A stretch of DNA of 64,000 nt, taken from Prochlorococcus sp. scB243_495D8. Its GTDB lineage: Bacteria > Cyanobacteriota > Cyanobacteriia > PCC-6307 > Cyanobiaceae. Position 1 is the stretch's first letter, and each line of letters begins with the position of its first letter. A program made the translations under genes and the position numbers. The notes under the pieces are model-generated. The model worked only from the letters and a program-made list of their open reading frames with translations, did no database searches and was not told the DNA's origin. This document shows positions 11,317 through 18,888 of the stretch, one piece after another. Location: NCBI GenBank assembly GCA_000634195.1, contig JFLT01000187.1, positions 248,001 to 312,000 of the forward strand, read 5' to 3'.

Positions 11317-12555
11317 TTGAACCAGGTAGATTCCAATTGGTCGTTTGTTGATGACAGTAAGGTAACACCCAAGGGGTTCCTTTTTGCAGGGATATCTGCA
11401 GGTTTAAAAGCTTCTAATAAAAAAGATTTAGCACTAATACTCGCACCAGAAGGAAGTATTTTTAGTGGGATGTTTACTCAATCAATAGTTCGCGCTTCTT
11501 GTGTGAATATCTGTGAGGAAAGGATTAAAACAACTTCAGGTTTTGTAAGAGCAATACTAATTAATTCTGGTCAAGCAAATGCATGTACAGGAAATCTTGG
11601 GATTCAACATTTTCAAATTGCTACAGGAAAGATTGCGGAACTTTTAGGATTAAAAGAAGAAGAAGTTTTAATGTGCTCAACTGGTGTAATTGGCGTTCCA
11701 ATACAAATAAATGATTTAGTAAAAAATTTACCGAATTTAGTTAGTGATTTAAAGGGTAGTAATTTTCAAAATGCAGCAGAAGCAATTTTAACTACTGATT
11801 TGACTTTGAAAAAAGTTTCAATAGAGACAATTATTCAAGGTAGAAAAATAAAAATATCAGGATTTGCAAAAGGTTCAGGAATGATTTACCCCAACATGGC
11901 TACGATGCTTGCTTTTCTAACCTGTGATGTGGGTATTCAAAAAGAAGAATGGGACAAAATGATTGCTATTGCGGTTAAAAAATCTTTTAATGCAATATCA
12001 GTTGATGGGGAGACTAGCACAAATGATTCTTTTGTTGGAATAAATGCAGGAGAGAAAATTGCAAAAAGGTTTATTCCAATTATCCAGGAAGGGATTGATA
12101 TTGTATGTCAGAACTTGGCAAAGAATATTGCAAGGGATGGAGAGGGAGCAAATTGTTTATTAGAAGTTTTGGTTCAAGGAGCAAAAAATACAGATGATGC
12201 AATTATGCTTGCGAAATCTATTTGTAATTCTGCCTTGGTAAAAACTGCTATACATGGTTGTGATCCGAATTGGGGACGAATCATTTCTGCTGCAGGCAAT
12301 TCTGGAGTTAAATTTAATTTAAATGACCTTGACTTGTATATAGGAAACGTTCAGATTTTGGAAAACGGCAAGTTAAATAAATATGACCCACAAAAAGTCA
12401 CAGATTATATTAAGTCCAGAATGAAAGGTAGATATTTAGTAGATGATATTGTAAAAATCATGATTAATCTAAATTCTGGAGAATCGAAAGGCACAGCATG
12501 GGGATGCGATCTTTCTAAAAAGTATGTTGAAATAAATAGCGAATATACCACCTAA
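11317..12555 (+). CDS. argJ: Bifunctional ornithine acetyltransferase / N-acetylglutamate synthase
   Basis: ArgJ recycles the acetyl group between N-acetylornithine and glutamate in arginine synthesis. It is made as a precursor that cleaves itself before a threonine; the cleavage site PNMATML is visible with T196 as the nucleophile. The 412-residue length is normal. The likely start is TTG at 11317. An ATG 22 bases upstream is out of frame and reaches a stop quickly. The C-terminus EINSEYTT is encoded by DNA that recurs in diverged form at 14137-14164, which suggests that the gene end served as an insertion or duplication point. Confidence 0.96.
   Translation: MNQVDSNWSFVDDSKVTPKGFLFAGISAGLKASNKKDLALILAPEGSIFSGMFTQSIVRASCVNICEERIKTTSGFVRAILINSGQANACTGNLGIQHFQIATGKIAELLGLKEEEVLMCSTGVIGVPIQINDLVKNLPNLVSDLKGSNFQNAAEAILTTDLTLKKVSIETIIQGRKIKISGFAKGSGMIYPNMATMLAFLTCDVGIQKEEWDKMIAIAVKKSFNAISVDGETSTNDSFVGINAGEKIAKRFIPIIQEGIDIVCQNLAKNIARDGEGANCLLEVLVQGAKNTDDAIMLAKSICNSALVKTAIHGCDPNWGRIISAAGNSGVKFNLNDLDLYIGNVQILENGKLNKYDPQKVTDYIKSRMKGRYLVDDIVKIMINLNSGESKGTAWGCDLSKKYVEINSEYTT
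12528..12555 (+). repeat. Left copy of argJ 3'-end direct repeat
   Basis: The last 28 bases of argJ, including the stop codon. The first 19 bases (12528-12546, tgaaataaatagcgaatat) are identical to 14137-14155, and six of the next nine bases also match, the three differences being transitions. Together with the right copy it brackets about 1.6 kb carrying a single gene. Confidence 0.85.
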
Positions 12556-12642
12556 CCCCAAATCCATTCTGGCACAGTTAACTATAAGGATGCTATAAAG
12601 CAGATACCATTAAAATATCACTAGATTTCTACATATCAATTA

Positions 12643-13863
12643 TTAAAAATCATTTTTTTTGAGTTCTCTATTCAGTGACTTGAAATTAATTTTATTTGAT
12701 GCCAAATCTTTGGATTGAATACTTCCAAGTGCTACTTTTTCTAATTTTTCTAATCTTGCTAAAAGTTGTTTGTTTGTTTCTTCAAGAGTATTAATTTGTG
12801 ACTCGAATTCTTTTTTCTCTTTCATACTAATAAGTGTTGGTTTTACTGGTTTGCCCAATTTCCAAACAAATCCTGCTCTTGCAGAGAAAGTATCTTCAAA
12901 ATCACCAGCATAATCTTGTCCCGGCAAAGTCATTGATGCTGCGTAGTTAACTGATAGTGTTTCATTTACCTTAGAAGCACAACCACCAGCAAAAGCAAGA
13001 TCTCCTCCATGAGTTCCAGTTCCAAAACCGCAGGCAAGAGTTGTGTCAGTAGGAACTGTTGGTAGTCCAGTTAAAGCAGCACTTAATGCTCCAACATTGT
13101 TAATTGATTGTTCTATATCTCTTCCATTAATCAAAAGTTTTGTGCCATTTGTGTAATCAATTGGAATTGGATTTCCTGCCGCATCTTTTGCGTAAACTTT
13201 TTGTCTACCACCTTCCTCTTTTGTTATCCATGAGTTCTCACCAATATGAAGTTCATCTCCAACGTACTTAACAAGACTTTTTCCAGTTGATCCCCCCTGA
13301 CTAATTCCATCATTATCAATTCTTAGTAATTCATCAGTGCCCTCTCCTCCTAATGAAACAAACTTTGTATCTGAAGTATCATCACAGTCACTATCTATTG
13401 ATTCACATTTTTTTTCAATTGTGTTATTTAATTTATTGATGACTCCTATATTTATTGGTACCGCTCCACTAGGTAATCCAGTCACAGTTATGTAGCCTTC
13501 AAATTCATTATTTTCAATATCATATTTTCTATATCTTCTTGCGGCACCGCCACCTCTATCATCTTCAAGGAAATATATTTTTCCTTCAGACTCATCTATT
13601 GTGAAATTACTTGATGTAAATGAATTGGTTCCAACATCTGGAAAGATATCTTCTTTCAGAAGCGTAACTGCACCATCTGAACTAAGTTTGTACAAGTTTG
13701 AAGTAGTATCGCCACCACTGTTAACTTTGGTTGGGTCTTCAGCGACAAAAAATCCTAAATCTGAAGTATTAGTAGTTACCTCTCCAGAAAATGAAGTTAA
13801 GGGTGATAAAAGTAAGGTAGAAGTGAAAAGAGAACTAAAAAGATTTTTTGTGATTTTTTTCAT
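12643..13863 (-). CDS. Secreted protein with YadA-like outer-membrane anchor and coiled-coil tail
   Basis: A 406-residue protein with a clear signal peptide (about residues 1-27: basic start, hydrophobic core, SFSG cleavage region). Residues 40-250 are polar and Gly/Asp-rich, with no fold I recognise. Residues about 252-337 resemble the YadA-type membrane anchor of trimeric autotransporters: an NNVGALSAALTGLP helix end, then Gly-rich alternating strands (GFGTGTHGGDLAFAGG, LSVNYAASM) and a closing strand FSARAGFVWKLG. Unusually, about 70 residues follow the anchor, including a heptad-like coiled coil (about 348-379). Four cysteines (C153, C160, C278, C295) could form disulfides. It lies alone between the argJ-end repeats. 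A surface-adhesin role is inference; a porin-like strand bundle is an alternative. Confidence 0.6.
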   Translation of the reverse strand: MKKITKNLFSSLFTSTLLLSPLTSFSGEVTTNTSDLGFFVAEDPTKVNSGGDTTSNLYKLSSDGAVTLLKEDIFPDVGTNSFTSSNFTIDESEGKIYFLEDDRGGGAARRYRKYDIENNEFEGYITVTGLPSGAVPINIGVINKLNNTIEKKCESIDSDCDDTSDTKFVSLGGEGTDELLRIDNDGISQGGSTGKSLVKYVGDELHIGENSWITKEEGGRQKVYAKDAAGNPIPIDYTNGTKLLINGRDIEQSINNVGALSAALTGLPTVPTDTTLACGFGTGTHGGDLAFAGGCASKVNETLSVNYAASMTLPGQDYAGDFEDTFSARAGFVWKLGKPVKPTLISMKEKKEFESQINTLEETNKQLLARLEKLEKVALGSIQSKDLASNKINFKSLNRELKKNDF

Positions 13864-13892
13864 ATCACTTATTGAAGGAAAAAGTGCTGTAT

Positions 13893-13898
13893 ATCATA
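13893..13898 (-). promoter_or_regulatory. Possible -10 box of the YadA-like gene
   Basis: TATGAT on the minus strand, about 30 bases upstream of the ATG at 13863 in a strongly AT-rich leader. No convincing -35 box or ribosome binding site accompanies it, so this is tentative. Confidence 0.25.
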
Positions 13899-14011
13899 CA
13901 TTAAATAAGTATTATTACGCAGTCACAAAAAACACTATTAATTAACTGGTAATTTTTTTAAGGTAAATCCTTCAAAAATTATAAAAAATAATATTTATTT
14001 ATATATTGATG

Positions 14012-14090
14012 TATCACTAAAATACCACCATTCAATCTATTACTGGAGTCTCAAAGATTTAAATACAGTAATACCACCAAGATACCACTA
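14012..14090. repeat. Cluster of short TAYCACY-type repeats
   Basis: In this non-coding stretch the words gtatcactaa, aataccacca, ataccaccaa and gataccacta occur within 80 bases, sharing a TAYCAC core. Their irregular spacing (about 10, 50 and 11 bases) argues against a simple tandem repeat. They lie near an orphan ParA gene and could be protein binding sites, or could be chance in AT-rich DNA. Confidence 0.3.
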
Positions 14091-14136
14091 ATTATGAGAG
14101 TAAAAACCTTGTCATAGCAATGCTTTTTAAGGTCAG

Positions 14137-14164
14137 TGAAATAAATAGCGAATATGCTACTTAA
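14137..14164 (+). repeat. Right, diverged copy of argJ 3' end
   Basis: Reads in frame as SEINSEYAT followed by a stop, against VEINSEYTT in argJ. The preceding codons from 14096 (ESK, then a weakly similar stretch) may be an older extension of the same copy. There is no start codon or upstream argJ body, so this is a fragment. Its end overlaps the stop of the convergent small gene at 14157. Confidence 0.75.
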
Positions 14165-14399
14165 GCTTTAGTAAATCTATTGGTAGATATTCATTTATGT
14201 AGAGAAAAAGTATTGTTAAAGTTCCAATTACAGAACCTATAAAACCTCCAAAAATATTTATTAAAAATCTAGGTTGTCTAGTTATTGTACTTTCGTTTTG
14301 TTCTTTTTCAAAATTAGGAGAATCAACTACTTTTAAGCGCTGATCGGTTGTTGGTTGTTTAAGTTGTTGGTGTCGGATGAGGGCTTCGAAATCAGGCAT
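14157..14399 (-). CDS. Small single-pass membrane protein overlapping parA
   Basis: An 80-residue protein from the ATG at 14399. A start at 14423 would give 88 residues, but its extra leader lies wholly inside parA. The N-terminal half is polar (PDFEALIRHQQLKQPTTDQR) and the C-terminal half holds one hydrophobic helix with GGFIGSVIGTLTILFLYI. It begins in another frame 67 bases before the parA stop, an arrangement typical of translational coupling, so it is probably a partner of the ParA-like ATPase. The last bases run through the argJ-end fragment on the other strand. Function unknown; I recognise no family. Confidence 0.6.
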   Translation of the reverse strand: MPDFEALIRHQQLKQPTTDQRLKVVDSPNFEKEQNESTITRQPRFLINIFGGFIGSVIGTLTILFLYINEYLPIDLLKLK

Positions 14400-15004
14400 G
14401 GAATTTGTGAGGCAATTGAACAATAAGCAGACCAGCCCGTCATTCGACGAGGATCTGATCTACCTAAATCGTCTACAGCTTCAAATACAGCATTTCCAGA
14501 GGCTTCTGCTTTATCAAATGCTGAAAGTAAGGGTATAAATGTATCAAAAACATGTAAACCATAATTTTCTAAAGCTGCTTTGGCTTGTTGCGCTGCTTTT
14601 TGCTGTCTAAAATCAACTTTTACTATTACTACTGCATGGTTAACCTTTAAGTTACGTAATAAATTAGCTAGTTCAACTGTTAATTCTACTGATCTTGCTT
14701 TTGCAGTTGTAGGTAAGATAACTAAATCTGAACCATACGCTAAGTGTTTAAGTTCTTCTTGATCACTGCTAGCTTGGCCATCAGTTATTACAATTTCTGA
14801 TGATCTTGATGCTTTAGCAGCTGAACTGACGGGGAACACTGGAAATGGAAGATTGCCCCTTGATGCGTATGCTAAAGCAGATCTATTCTTGTCGGCATCG
14901 ACTATGCAAACTTTTTTACCTTCTGAATGCCAAACACTAGCAAGGTGAATACTTGTGCAGGTCTTGGCTACACCCCCTTTTTGTCCGCAAACGGTAATGA
15001 ACAA
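14333..15004 (-). CDS. ParA/MinD-family ATPase, orphan
   Basis: A 223-residue ATPase of the ParA superfamily. The N-terminus FITVCGQKGGVAKTCTS contains the deviant Walker A motif (KGGVAKT, with the signature lysine), followed by VDADKNRSAL in the position of the Walker A' motif and by VILPTTAKARSVE. Relatives position plasmids, chromosomes or protein assemblies on membranes or nucleoids. No parB gene or centromere-like array is adjacent, so this is an orphan. It overlaps a small membrane-protein gene at its 3' end, which may supply a membrane or cargo link. Whether it partitions DNA or a protein complex cannot be told from sequence. Confidence 0.85.
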   Translation of the reverse strand: MFITVCGQKGGVAKTCTSIHLASVWHSEGKKVCIVDADKNRSALAYASRGNLPFPVFPVSSAAKASRSSEIVITDGQASSDQEELKHLAYGSDLVILPTTAKARSVELTVELANLLRNLKVNHAVVIVKVDFRQQKAAQQAKAALENYGLHVFDTFIPLLSAFDKAEASGNAVFEAVDDLGRSDPRRMTGWSAYCSIASQIPCLISKPSSDTNNLNNQQPISA

Positions 15005-15154
15005 TTTTTTATTTTTATTTCTCTTACTTTGGAGAATAATTTCTTAATGTCAAGAGAAATTGATTTTTAATGCTTCAAAACTTATTTTTTGAAATATTTT
15101 CAAGAAGTTAATATTTATAGATAACCTTATAAAGTCCCTTATTTAAATTGGCTA

Positions 15155-16117
15155 GTGAAGAAAAGAATTGGATTAGGCACGTGGTCATGGGGGAATAAGT
15201 TTTTTTGGAATTACCAATCTACAAATGACGATGATTTACGTGAGACATATAATGAAGCGTTACGAAGAGGCTTCGATCTTATTGATACTGCAGATTCTTA
15301 CGGAACTGGCAATCTGCAGGGTAGAAGTGAATTGTTGATAGGCAAATTTTTACTAAATACTCCTTCAGCAAAGAAAAAAAGAATTCAAGTAGCAACCAAA
15401 CTTGCACCTTATCCCTGGAGAATAGGTAACAGAGGTTTTAGTAAACCTTTTTTGAAAAGTTTAGAAAGACTTAATAATAAATTAGATATAGTGCAATTAC
15501 ATTGGTCAACTGCAAAATACAATCCTTGGCAGGAATTAGGGCTGTTGAATAATCTTTGCGATTTAAGAGATGAAGGCTTCGATTTTCAAATAGGCTTATC
15601 AAATATAGGCCCTAAAAGATTGATGAAATTAATTAATTTCTTGGCAACAAGAGATCAGAGCCTAAAGAGTGTTCAGATCCAGTTTTCTTTGCTTGCCCCC
15701 GATTTGGGAAAACAATATCAGGTAAAAAAAATTTGCGAAGAAAATTATATTGATTTCTTTGCTTATAGTCCTTTGTCCTTTGGATTACTTTGTATTGATC
15801 CAGATATCGAAGATAATAAAGAAAAAAGTTTTATTCGCAATGCATTATTTGAAAACTATAAAAAATCAACATATGAATTGCGGAGGTGTTTAAAAAGAAT
15901 TGCGAATCAAAGATCAGTTTCCCAAGCGCAAGTAGCAATTAATTGGTGTTGTTATCAAGGAGCTATTCCAATCGTTGGAATGAGAAAAAAATCTCAAGTT
16001 ATAGATGTATCGAATGTATTTAAGTGGAATTTAAATAAAAGTGAATTTAAAATACTTCAGGAATTTTCAAAAAAATGTTTAAAAAAAATGCCTAAAAATC
16101 CTTTTTCAAGTATTTAA
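15155..16117 (+). CDS. Aldo/keto reductase family oxidoreductase
   Basis: A 320-residue TIM-barrel reductase that would reduce carbonyl substrates with NADPH. Family motifs are visible: GLGTWSWGN near the start, GFDLIDTADSYG with the catalytic Asp and Tyr, the lysine in VATKLAPYPW, and LDIVQLHWS with the histidine region. The start is GTG at 15155; there is no in-frame ATG nearby. The substrate is unknown. It is the first plus-strand gene after the ParA/YadA region. Confidence 0.9.
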   Translation: MKKRIGLGTWSWGNKFFWNYQSTNDDDLRETYNEALRRGFDLIDTADSYGTGNLQGRSELLIGKFLLNTPSAKKKRIQVATKLAPYPWRIGNRGFSKPFLKSLERLNNKLDIVQLHWSTAKYNPWQELGLLNNLCDLRDEGFDFQIGLSNIGPKRLMKLINFLATRDQSLKSVQIQFSLLAPDLGKQYQVKKICEENYIDFFAYSPLSFGLLCIDPDIEDNKEKSFIRNALFENYKKSTYELRRCLKRIANQRSVSQAQVAINWCCYQGAIPIVGMRKKSQVIDVSNVFKWNLNKSEFKILQEFSKKCLKKMPKNPFSSI

Positions 16118-16125
16118 TTAAATTT

Positions 16126-16263
16126 TTAGCTACATATTTTTTTATTTGTTTTTATTTGACAATTATTATTCCATAGTTCAGTGGGAAATTTTTCGCCAGT
16201 GAATCTAATAACTTTAGGTTTCAGATTTATTATCAATTCATCTAGGTTTTTATTAGATTCCAT
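16126..16263 (-). CDS. Hypothetical 45-residue protein
   Basis: A complete small reading frame on the minus strand beginning MESNKNLDELIINLKPKVIR and ending NKKICS. It is basic and soluble, with two cysteines near the C-terminus (NNNCQIKTNKKIC), and has no transmembrane segment. It lies between an aldo/keto reductase and ssrA, where no other gene occupies the DNA. I do not recognise the family; compact size and balanced composition make it a plausible real gene, but chance is possible. Confidence 0.45.
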   Translation of the reverse strand: MESNKNLDELIINLKPKVIRFTGEKFPTELWNNNCQIKTNKKICS

Positions 16264-16416
16264 TTTGCAAGATTGGATTTCTTAATAAGATAAATTAATT
16301 TAAAACTTATCTTCTCAGTATTTATACTTATAAAATTAAAAAAATTCTTTTTAATACAAGTAATTGCAGCAATATTTACACACTCATAAATTATCTACTA
16401 CAACTTCTTAGTTATT

Positions 16417-16443
16417 TAAAAAAGTGGAGTCCTTCCAGACTCC
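16417..16443 (-). terminator. Rho-independent terminator of ssrA
   Basis: On the minus strand the hairpin arms GGAGTC and GACTCC enclose a short loop (16426-16443) and are followed by ACTTTTTT. This is a textbook intrinsic terminator right after the tmRNA coding piece, and one of very few clear terminators in this window. Confidence 0.8.
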
Positions 16444-16684
16444 TCGTATCATTTGGTTGATAAGGCTGATATAACCCCATCTCCTTTAGGATCAAGCAGC
16501 AACTGGTGCTGTTTGACGGGAGAAACTAACGATTTTGTTAGCATTTGTGTTTTTGCTCTAACCGAGCCGGCTTCAGTCACCTTCCTTATGCCCCGTCGAA
16601 ACCATTACAACCCCAAATAGTGGAGTTGAGCGGAATCGAACCGCTGTCCGAAACATCGGTTGAGATCACCTAGTCCAATTGGAC
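16426..16684 (-). ncRNA. ssrA: Transfer-messenger RNA, permuted two-piece form
   Basis: tmRNA rescues stalled ribosomes and tags their products for proteolysis. Reading the minus strand, the acceptor piece comes first: its T arm GGTTCGATTCCGC and 3' end CAACTCCA (16621-16650) precede the coding piece, which starts GGGGTTGTAATGGTTTCGAC near 16614. GGGGUUG pairs with CAACUCC to make the seven-pair acceptor stem, so the gene is circularly permuted and the precursor must be cut in the 6-base gap. The tag frame at 16542-16492 encodes ANKIVSFSRQTAPVAA and a stop, with the resume alanine at GCT. The outer ends are estimated: the 5' end from a TATAAA-like box near 16690 and a palindrome at 16673-16684, the 3' end from the terminator. 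Confidence 0.95.
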
Positions 16685-16743
16685 ATTTATATTCTGACAG
16701 GCAAAATGGTTATTGAATAGTTTTTTACTAAGTTTTATCGTAT

Positions 16744-17868
16744 ATGAATGTAGTGGCATCATCTCCGGAGGGACTAGAGAAATCTTTAGCAGAAGAAATT
16801 TCAAATTTAGGCGGCTTTAATATTAATACTTATAAAAGATTTATTAATTTTGAATGTGATTTTGAAACTTTTTATAGAGTTCATTTTTATTCCAGATTAG
16901 CTTTTCGTTTTTATAGAGAAATTGCAAGTTTTAATTGCTATGACAAGCAATCTTTATATGCGGGGGTTAGAGATTCATTTGATTGGTTAAATTGGTTGCA
17001 CTTTGATAAAACGTTTAATGTTCAAGTGACTGGGAGAACATCTTCTTTAAGTCATACTCATTTCACTGCTCTTGAAGTAAAAAATTCCATAACTGATTTG
17101 CAACAGGCAGTTTGGAATAAAAGATCAAATATTTCTCTAGATAATCCTGATTTTATAATTCATCTGCATTTAAATAATAATAAAGCAATTCTCAGTCTTC
17201 AAAGCAGCGTTGAAAGCTTACACAAAAGAGGCTATAGACCCGCAATTGGAAATGCTCCATTAAAAGAAAATTTAGCTTCTGGATTGATAAATATGACTCA
17301 ATGGAATGGCAAAGTTCCATTAATAGATTTTATGTGCGGCTCGGGAACTTTTTTAATTGAGGCAGTCAACCAATACCTTGGAGTTCCCATAAATATTGAT
17401 CAGGTATATCTTTTTGAGAATTGGTTGGACTTTAGGAAAGATATTTATCTTAATGAAAAAAATAAGGCAAAAAATAAAATTATAAATTATGAAAAATTGC
17501 CAACAATAATAGGATGTGAAATTAATAAAAAGGTTTTTGAGCAGGCGAATGTAAACATATCATTAGCTGGACTAGAAAATTATATTGAGCTTATAAATAA
17601 TGATTTTTTAACACTCCAATTAAGTTGCACACCTGGGATAATCATATGTAATCCTCCATACGGCAAAAAATTAGGCGATGAAAATGAATTGATTTATTTA
17701 TATGAACAAATGGGAATCTTCCTAAAGAATAATTTTTCAGGTTGGGAATTTTGGCTGCTAAGTGGAAATCCAAAACTAACAAAATATTTGAAAATGAAAT
17801 CTTCATTGAAAATTCCTGTTAGTAATGGGGGAATAGATTGTAGATGGATAAAGTATTTAGTAAGGTAA
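16744..17868 (+). CDS. RlmL-like rRNA/DNA methyltransferase with THUMP domain
   Basis: A 374-residue protein with an N-terminal ferredoxin-like/THUMP region (about 1-155) followed by an RlmL/RlmK-type Rossmann methyltransferase domain. The SAM-binding LIDFMCGSGTFLIEA lies around residues 193-207 and the base-flipping catalytic motif NPPYGKK around 302-308. This combination marks enzymes that methylate the exocyclic amine of guanine in 23S rRNA, older annotations calling them adenine-specific DNA methylases. It starts just downstream of, and divergent from, ssrA and ends one base before the convergent gene. Confidence 0.88.
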   Translation: MNVVASSPEGLEKSLAEEISNLGGFNINTYKRFINFECDFETFYRVHFYSRLAFRFYREIASFNCYDKQSLYAGVRDSFDWLNWLHFDKTFNVQVTGRTSSLSHTHFTALEVKNSITDLQQAVWNKRSNISLDNPDFIIHLHLNNNKAILSLQSSVESLHKRGYRPAIGNAPLKENLASGLINMTQWNGKVPLIDFMCGSGTFLIEAVNQYLGVPINIDQVYLFENWLDFRKDIYLNEKNKAKNKIINYEKLPTIIGCEINKKVFEQANVNISLAGLENYIELINNDFLTLQLSCTPGIIICNPPYGKKLGDENELIYLYEQMGIFLKNNFSGWEFWLLSGNPKLTKYLKMKSSLKIPVSNGGIDCRWIKYLVR

Positions 17869-17869
17869 T

Positions 17870-18271
17870 TTATTTTTTGCCTAAAACGGCTTTTGTTGTC
17901 TTGCCTAAACCCTCTAATGTTTGAGGAAGATATGGTCCTTTGGCTAATTTTCCTCCAAGTTTTAAACTTAAGCCTGCAAGAACTAAATCGATAAATATTA
18001 TTAGTAATAAATTATATTCAATATTCCAGTTATTATATTTTGTTAGAAAAAGGTAGAAAATAATATGGATGCAAATTAGTACTAATAATAATAATATGCT
18101 GCCAATTGCTAAAAATATTCCACCACTAATTAATCTTCTTTTTTCTCTATCTACTTCTTGAAGAGCTATTCTTACATGCAAATCCATAACTGAACTTGCA
18201 ATCGCTGAAATTCTGGAGGCGGTATTTGCAAAGTTTTTATTTTTTGGTTTTTCCATATTATTTTCTACCAC
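17870..18271 (-). CDS. YqjE-like / holin-superfamily membrane protein
   Basis: A 133-residue protein with a short polar N-terminus, a helical stretch MDLHVRIALQEVDREKRR and two transmembrane helices (about 50-72 and 85-107), followed by a basic tail. The layout matches the YqjE/Phage_holin_3_6 superfamily of small inner-membrane proteins. Its start overlaps the end of the upstream DUF883-like gene by 14 bases, the same partnership seen for yqjD-yqjE in enterobacteria. Function is not established; membrane stress or ribosome hibernation roles proposed for relatives are only suggestive here. Confidence 0.6.
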   Translation of the reverse strand: MVENNMEKPKNKNFANTASRISAIASSVMDLHVRIALQEVDREKRRLISGGIFLAIGSILLLLVLICIHIIFYLFLTKYNNWNIEYNLLLIIFIDLVLAGLSLKLGGKLAKGPYLPQTLEGLGKTTKAVLGKK

Positions 18272-18719
18272 TTTTTAGGAGCGTTCCTATTAGTAAACCA
18301 ATACCAGCTGCAATAGCAATAGATAATAATGGTTTTTTTCTTATAGGACTTTCTATTTTTGGTCTAAGTGTATCGTTAAGTTCCTCTAATAATTCTTCTA
18401 ATTGACTTTCTATAGGCTCAATTTTTTCTGATATTTCCCAATTGTTTTCTCTTATTGAATCAATTATTTCAAATAGTTGGCTTTTTATTCTAATTGCTGA
18501 GGTTCCACTATGGCTTGCTATTACTTCAACTAAATCGTCAATACTCCCTTTTGTGGCTTCAAGGGTTTGTTGTGCAATGTTAGGCCATTTTTCTTTTATT
18601 AAAGGTATTAAACTGTCAATTTTTTCGAGTAACCATTTTTCCGAGAGAACCTCTCTTTCAGGAAGATTAGAGTTATCTTCTTTATTTTCTACTTCTTTGG
18701 GAGGATGGAAAGTCTCCAT
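18258..18719 (-). CDS. DUF883/YqjD-like tail-anchored protein
   Basis: A 153-residue acidic, strongly helical protein that ends in one glycine-zipper transmembrane helix: KKPLLSIAIAAGIGLLIGTL followed by a basic tail. This is the hallmark of the YqjD/ElaB/DUF883 family, whose E. coli members sit in the inner membrane and bind ribosomes in stationary phase. The N-terminal region is longer than in YqjD. The gene overlaps the downstream YqjE-like gene by 14 bases, so the two are probably translated together. Assignment rests on the tail motif and gene pairing. Confidence 0.6.
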   Translation of the reverse strand: METFHPPKEVENKEDNSNLPEREVLSEKWLLEKIDSLIPLIKEKWPNIAQQTLEATKGSIDDLVEVIASHSGTSAIRIKSQLFEIIDSIRENNWEISEKIEPIESQLEELLEELNDTLRPKIESPIRKKPLLSIAIAAGIGLLIGTLLKSGRK

Positions 18720-18888
18720 TATTCAAACTTATTTATTTTAAGATTAGACCCATTTTCTTAATTTGGAACCCTTATCTAAATAATTGTGGGATTTATATAG
18801 AATAAAAACATATAAAAGTTTATTTACATTTTATTTATCTACTCTGTTCTGCAAGAAGCTTTTGTTAAGCTATTACTGGAATTATTAA

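Larger units (their letters stand above)
12556..14136. other. Candidate inserted segment between argJ-end repeats
   Basis: This 1.6 kb stretch lies between a functional argJ 3' end and a diverged second copy of that end. It contains one convergent gene (12643-13863) and about 270 bases of AT-rich non-coding DNA. No integrase, transposase or inverted repeat is visible, so the mechanism is unknown. Insertion at, or duplication of, the argJ terminus is inferred from the repeat geometry alone. Confidence 0.45.

Noticed and set aside
13601..13945. Plus-strand open frame opposite the YadA-like gene's 5' end
   Set aside because: Antisense shadow with no domain; the signal peptide on the minus strand is convincing.
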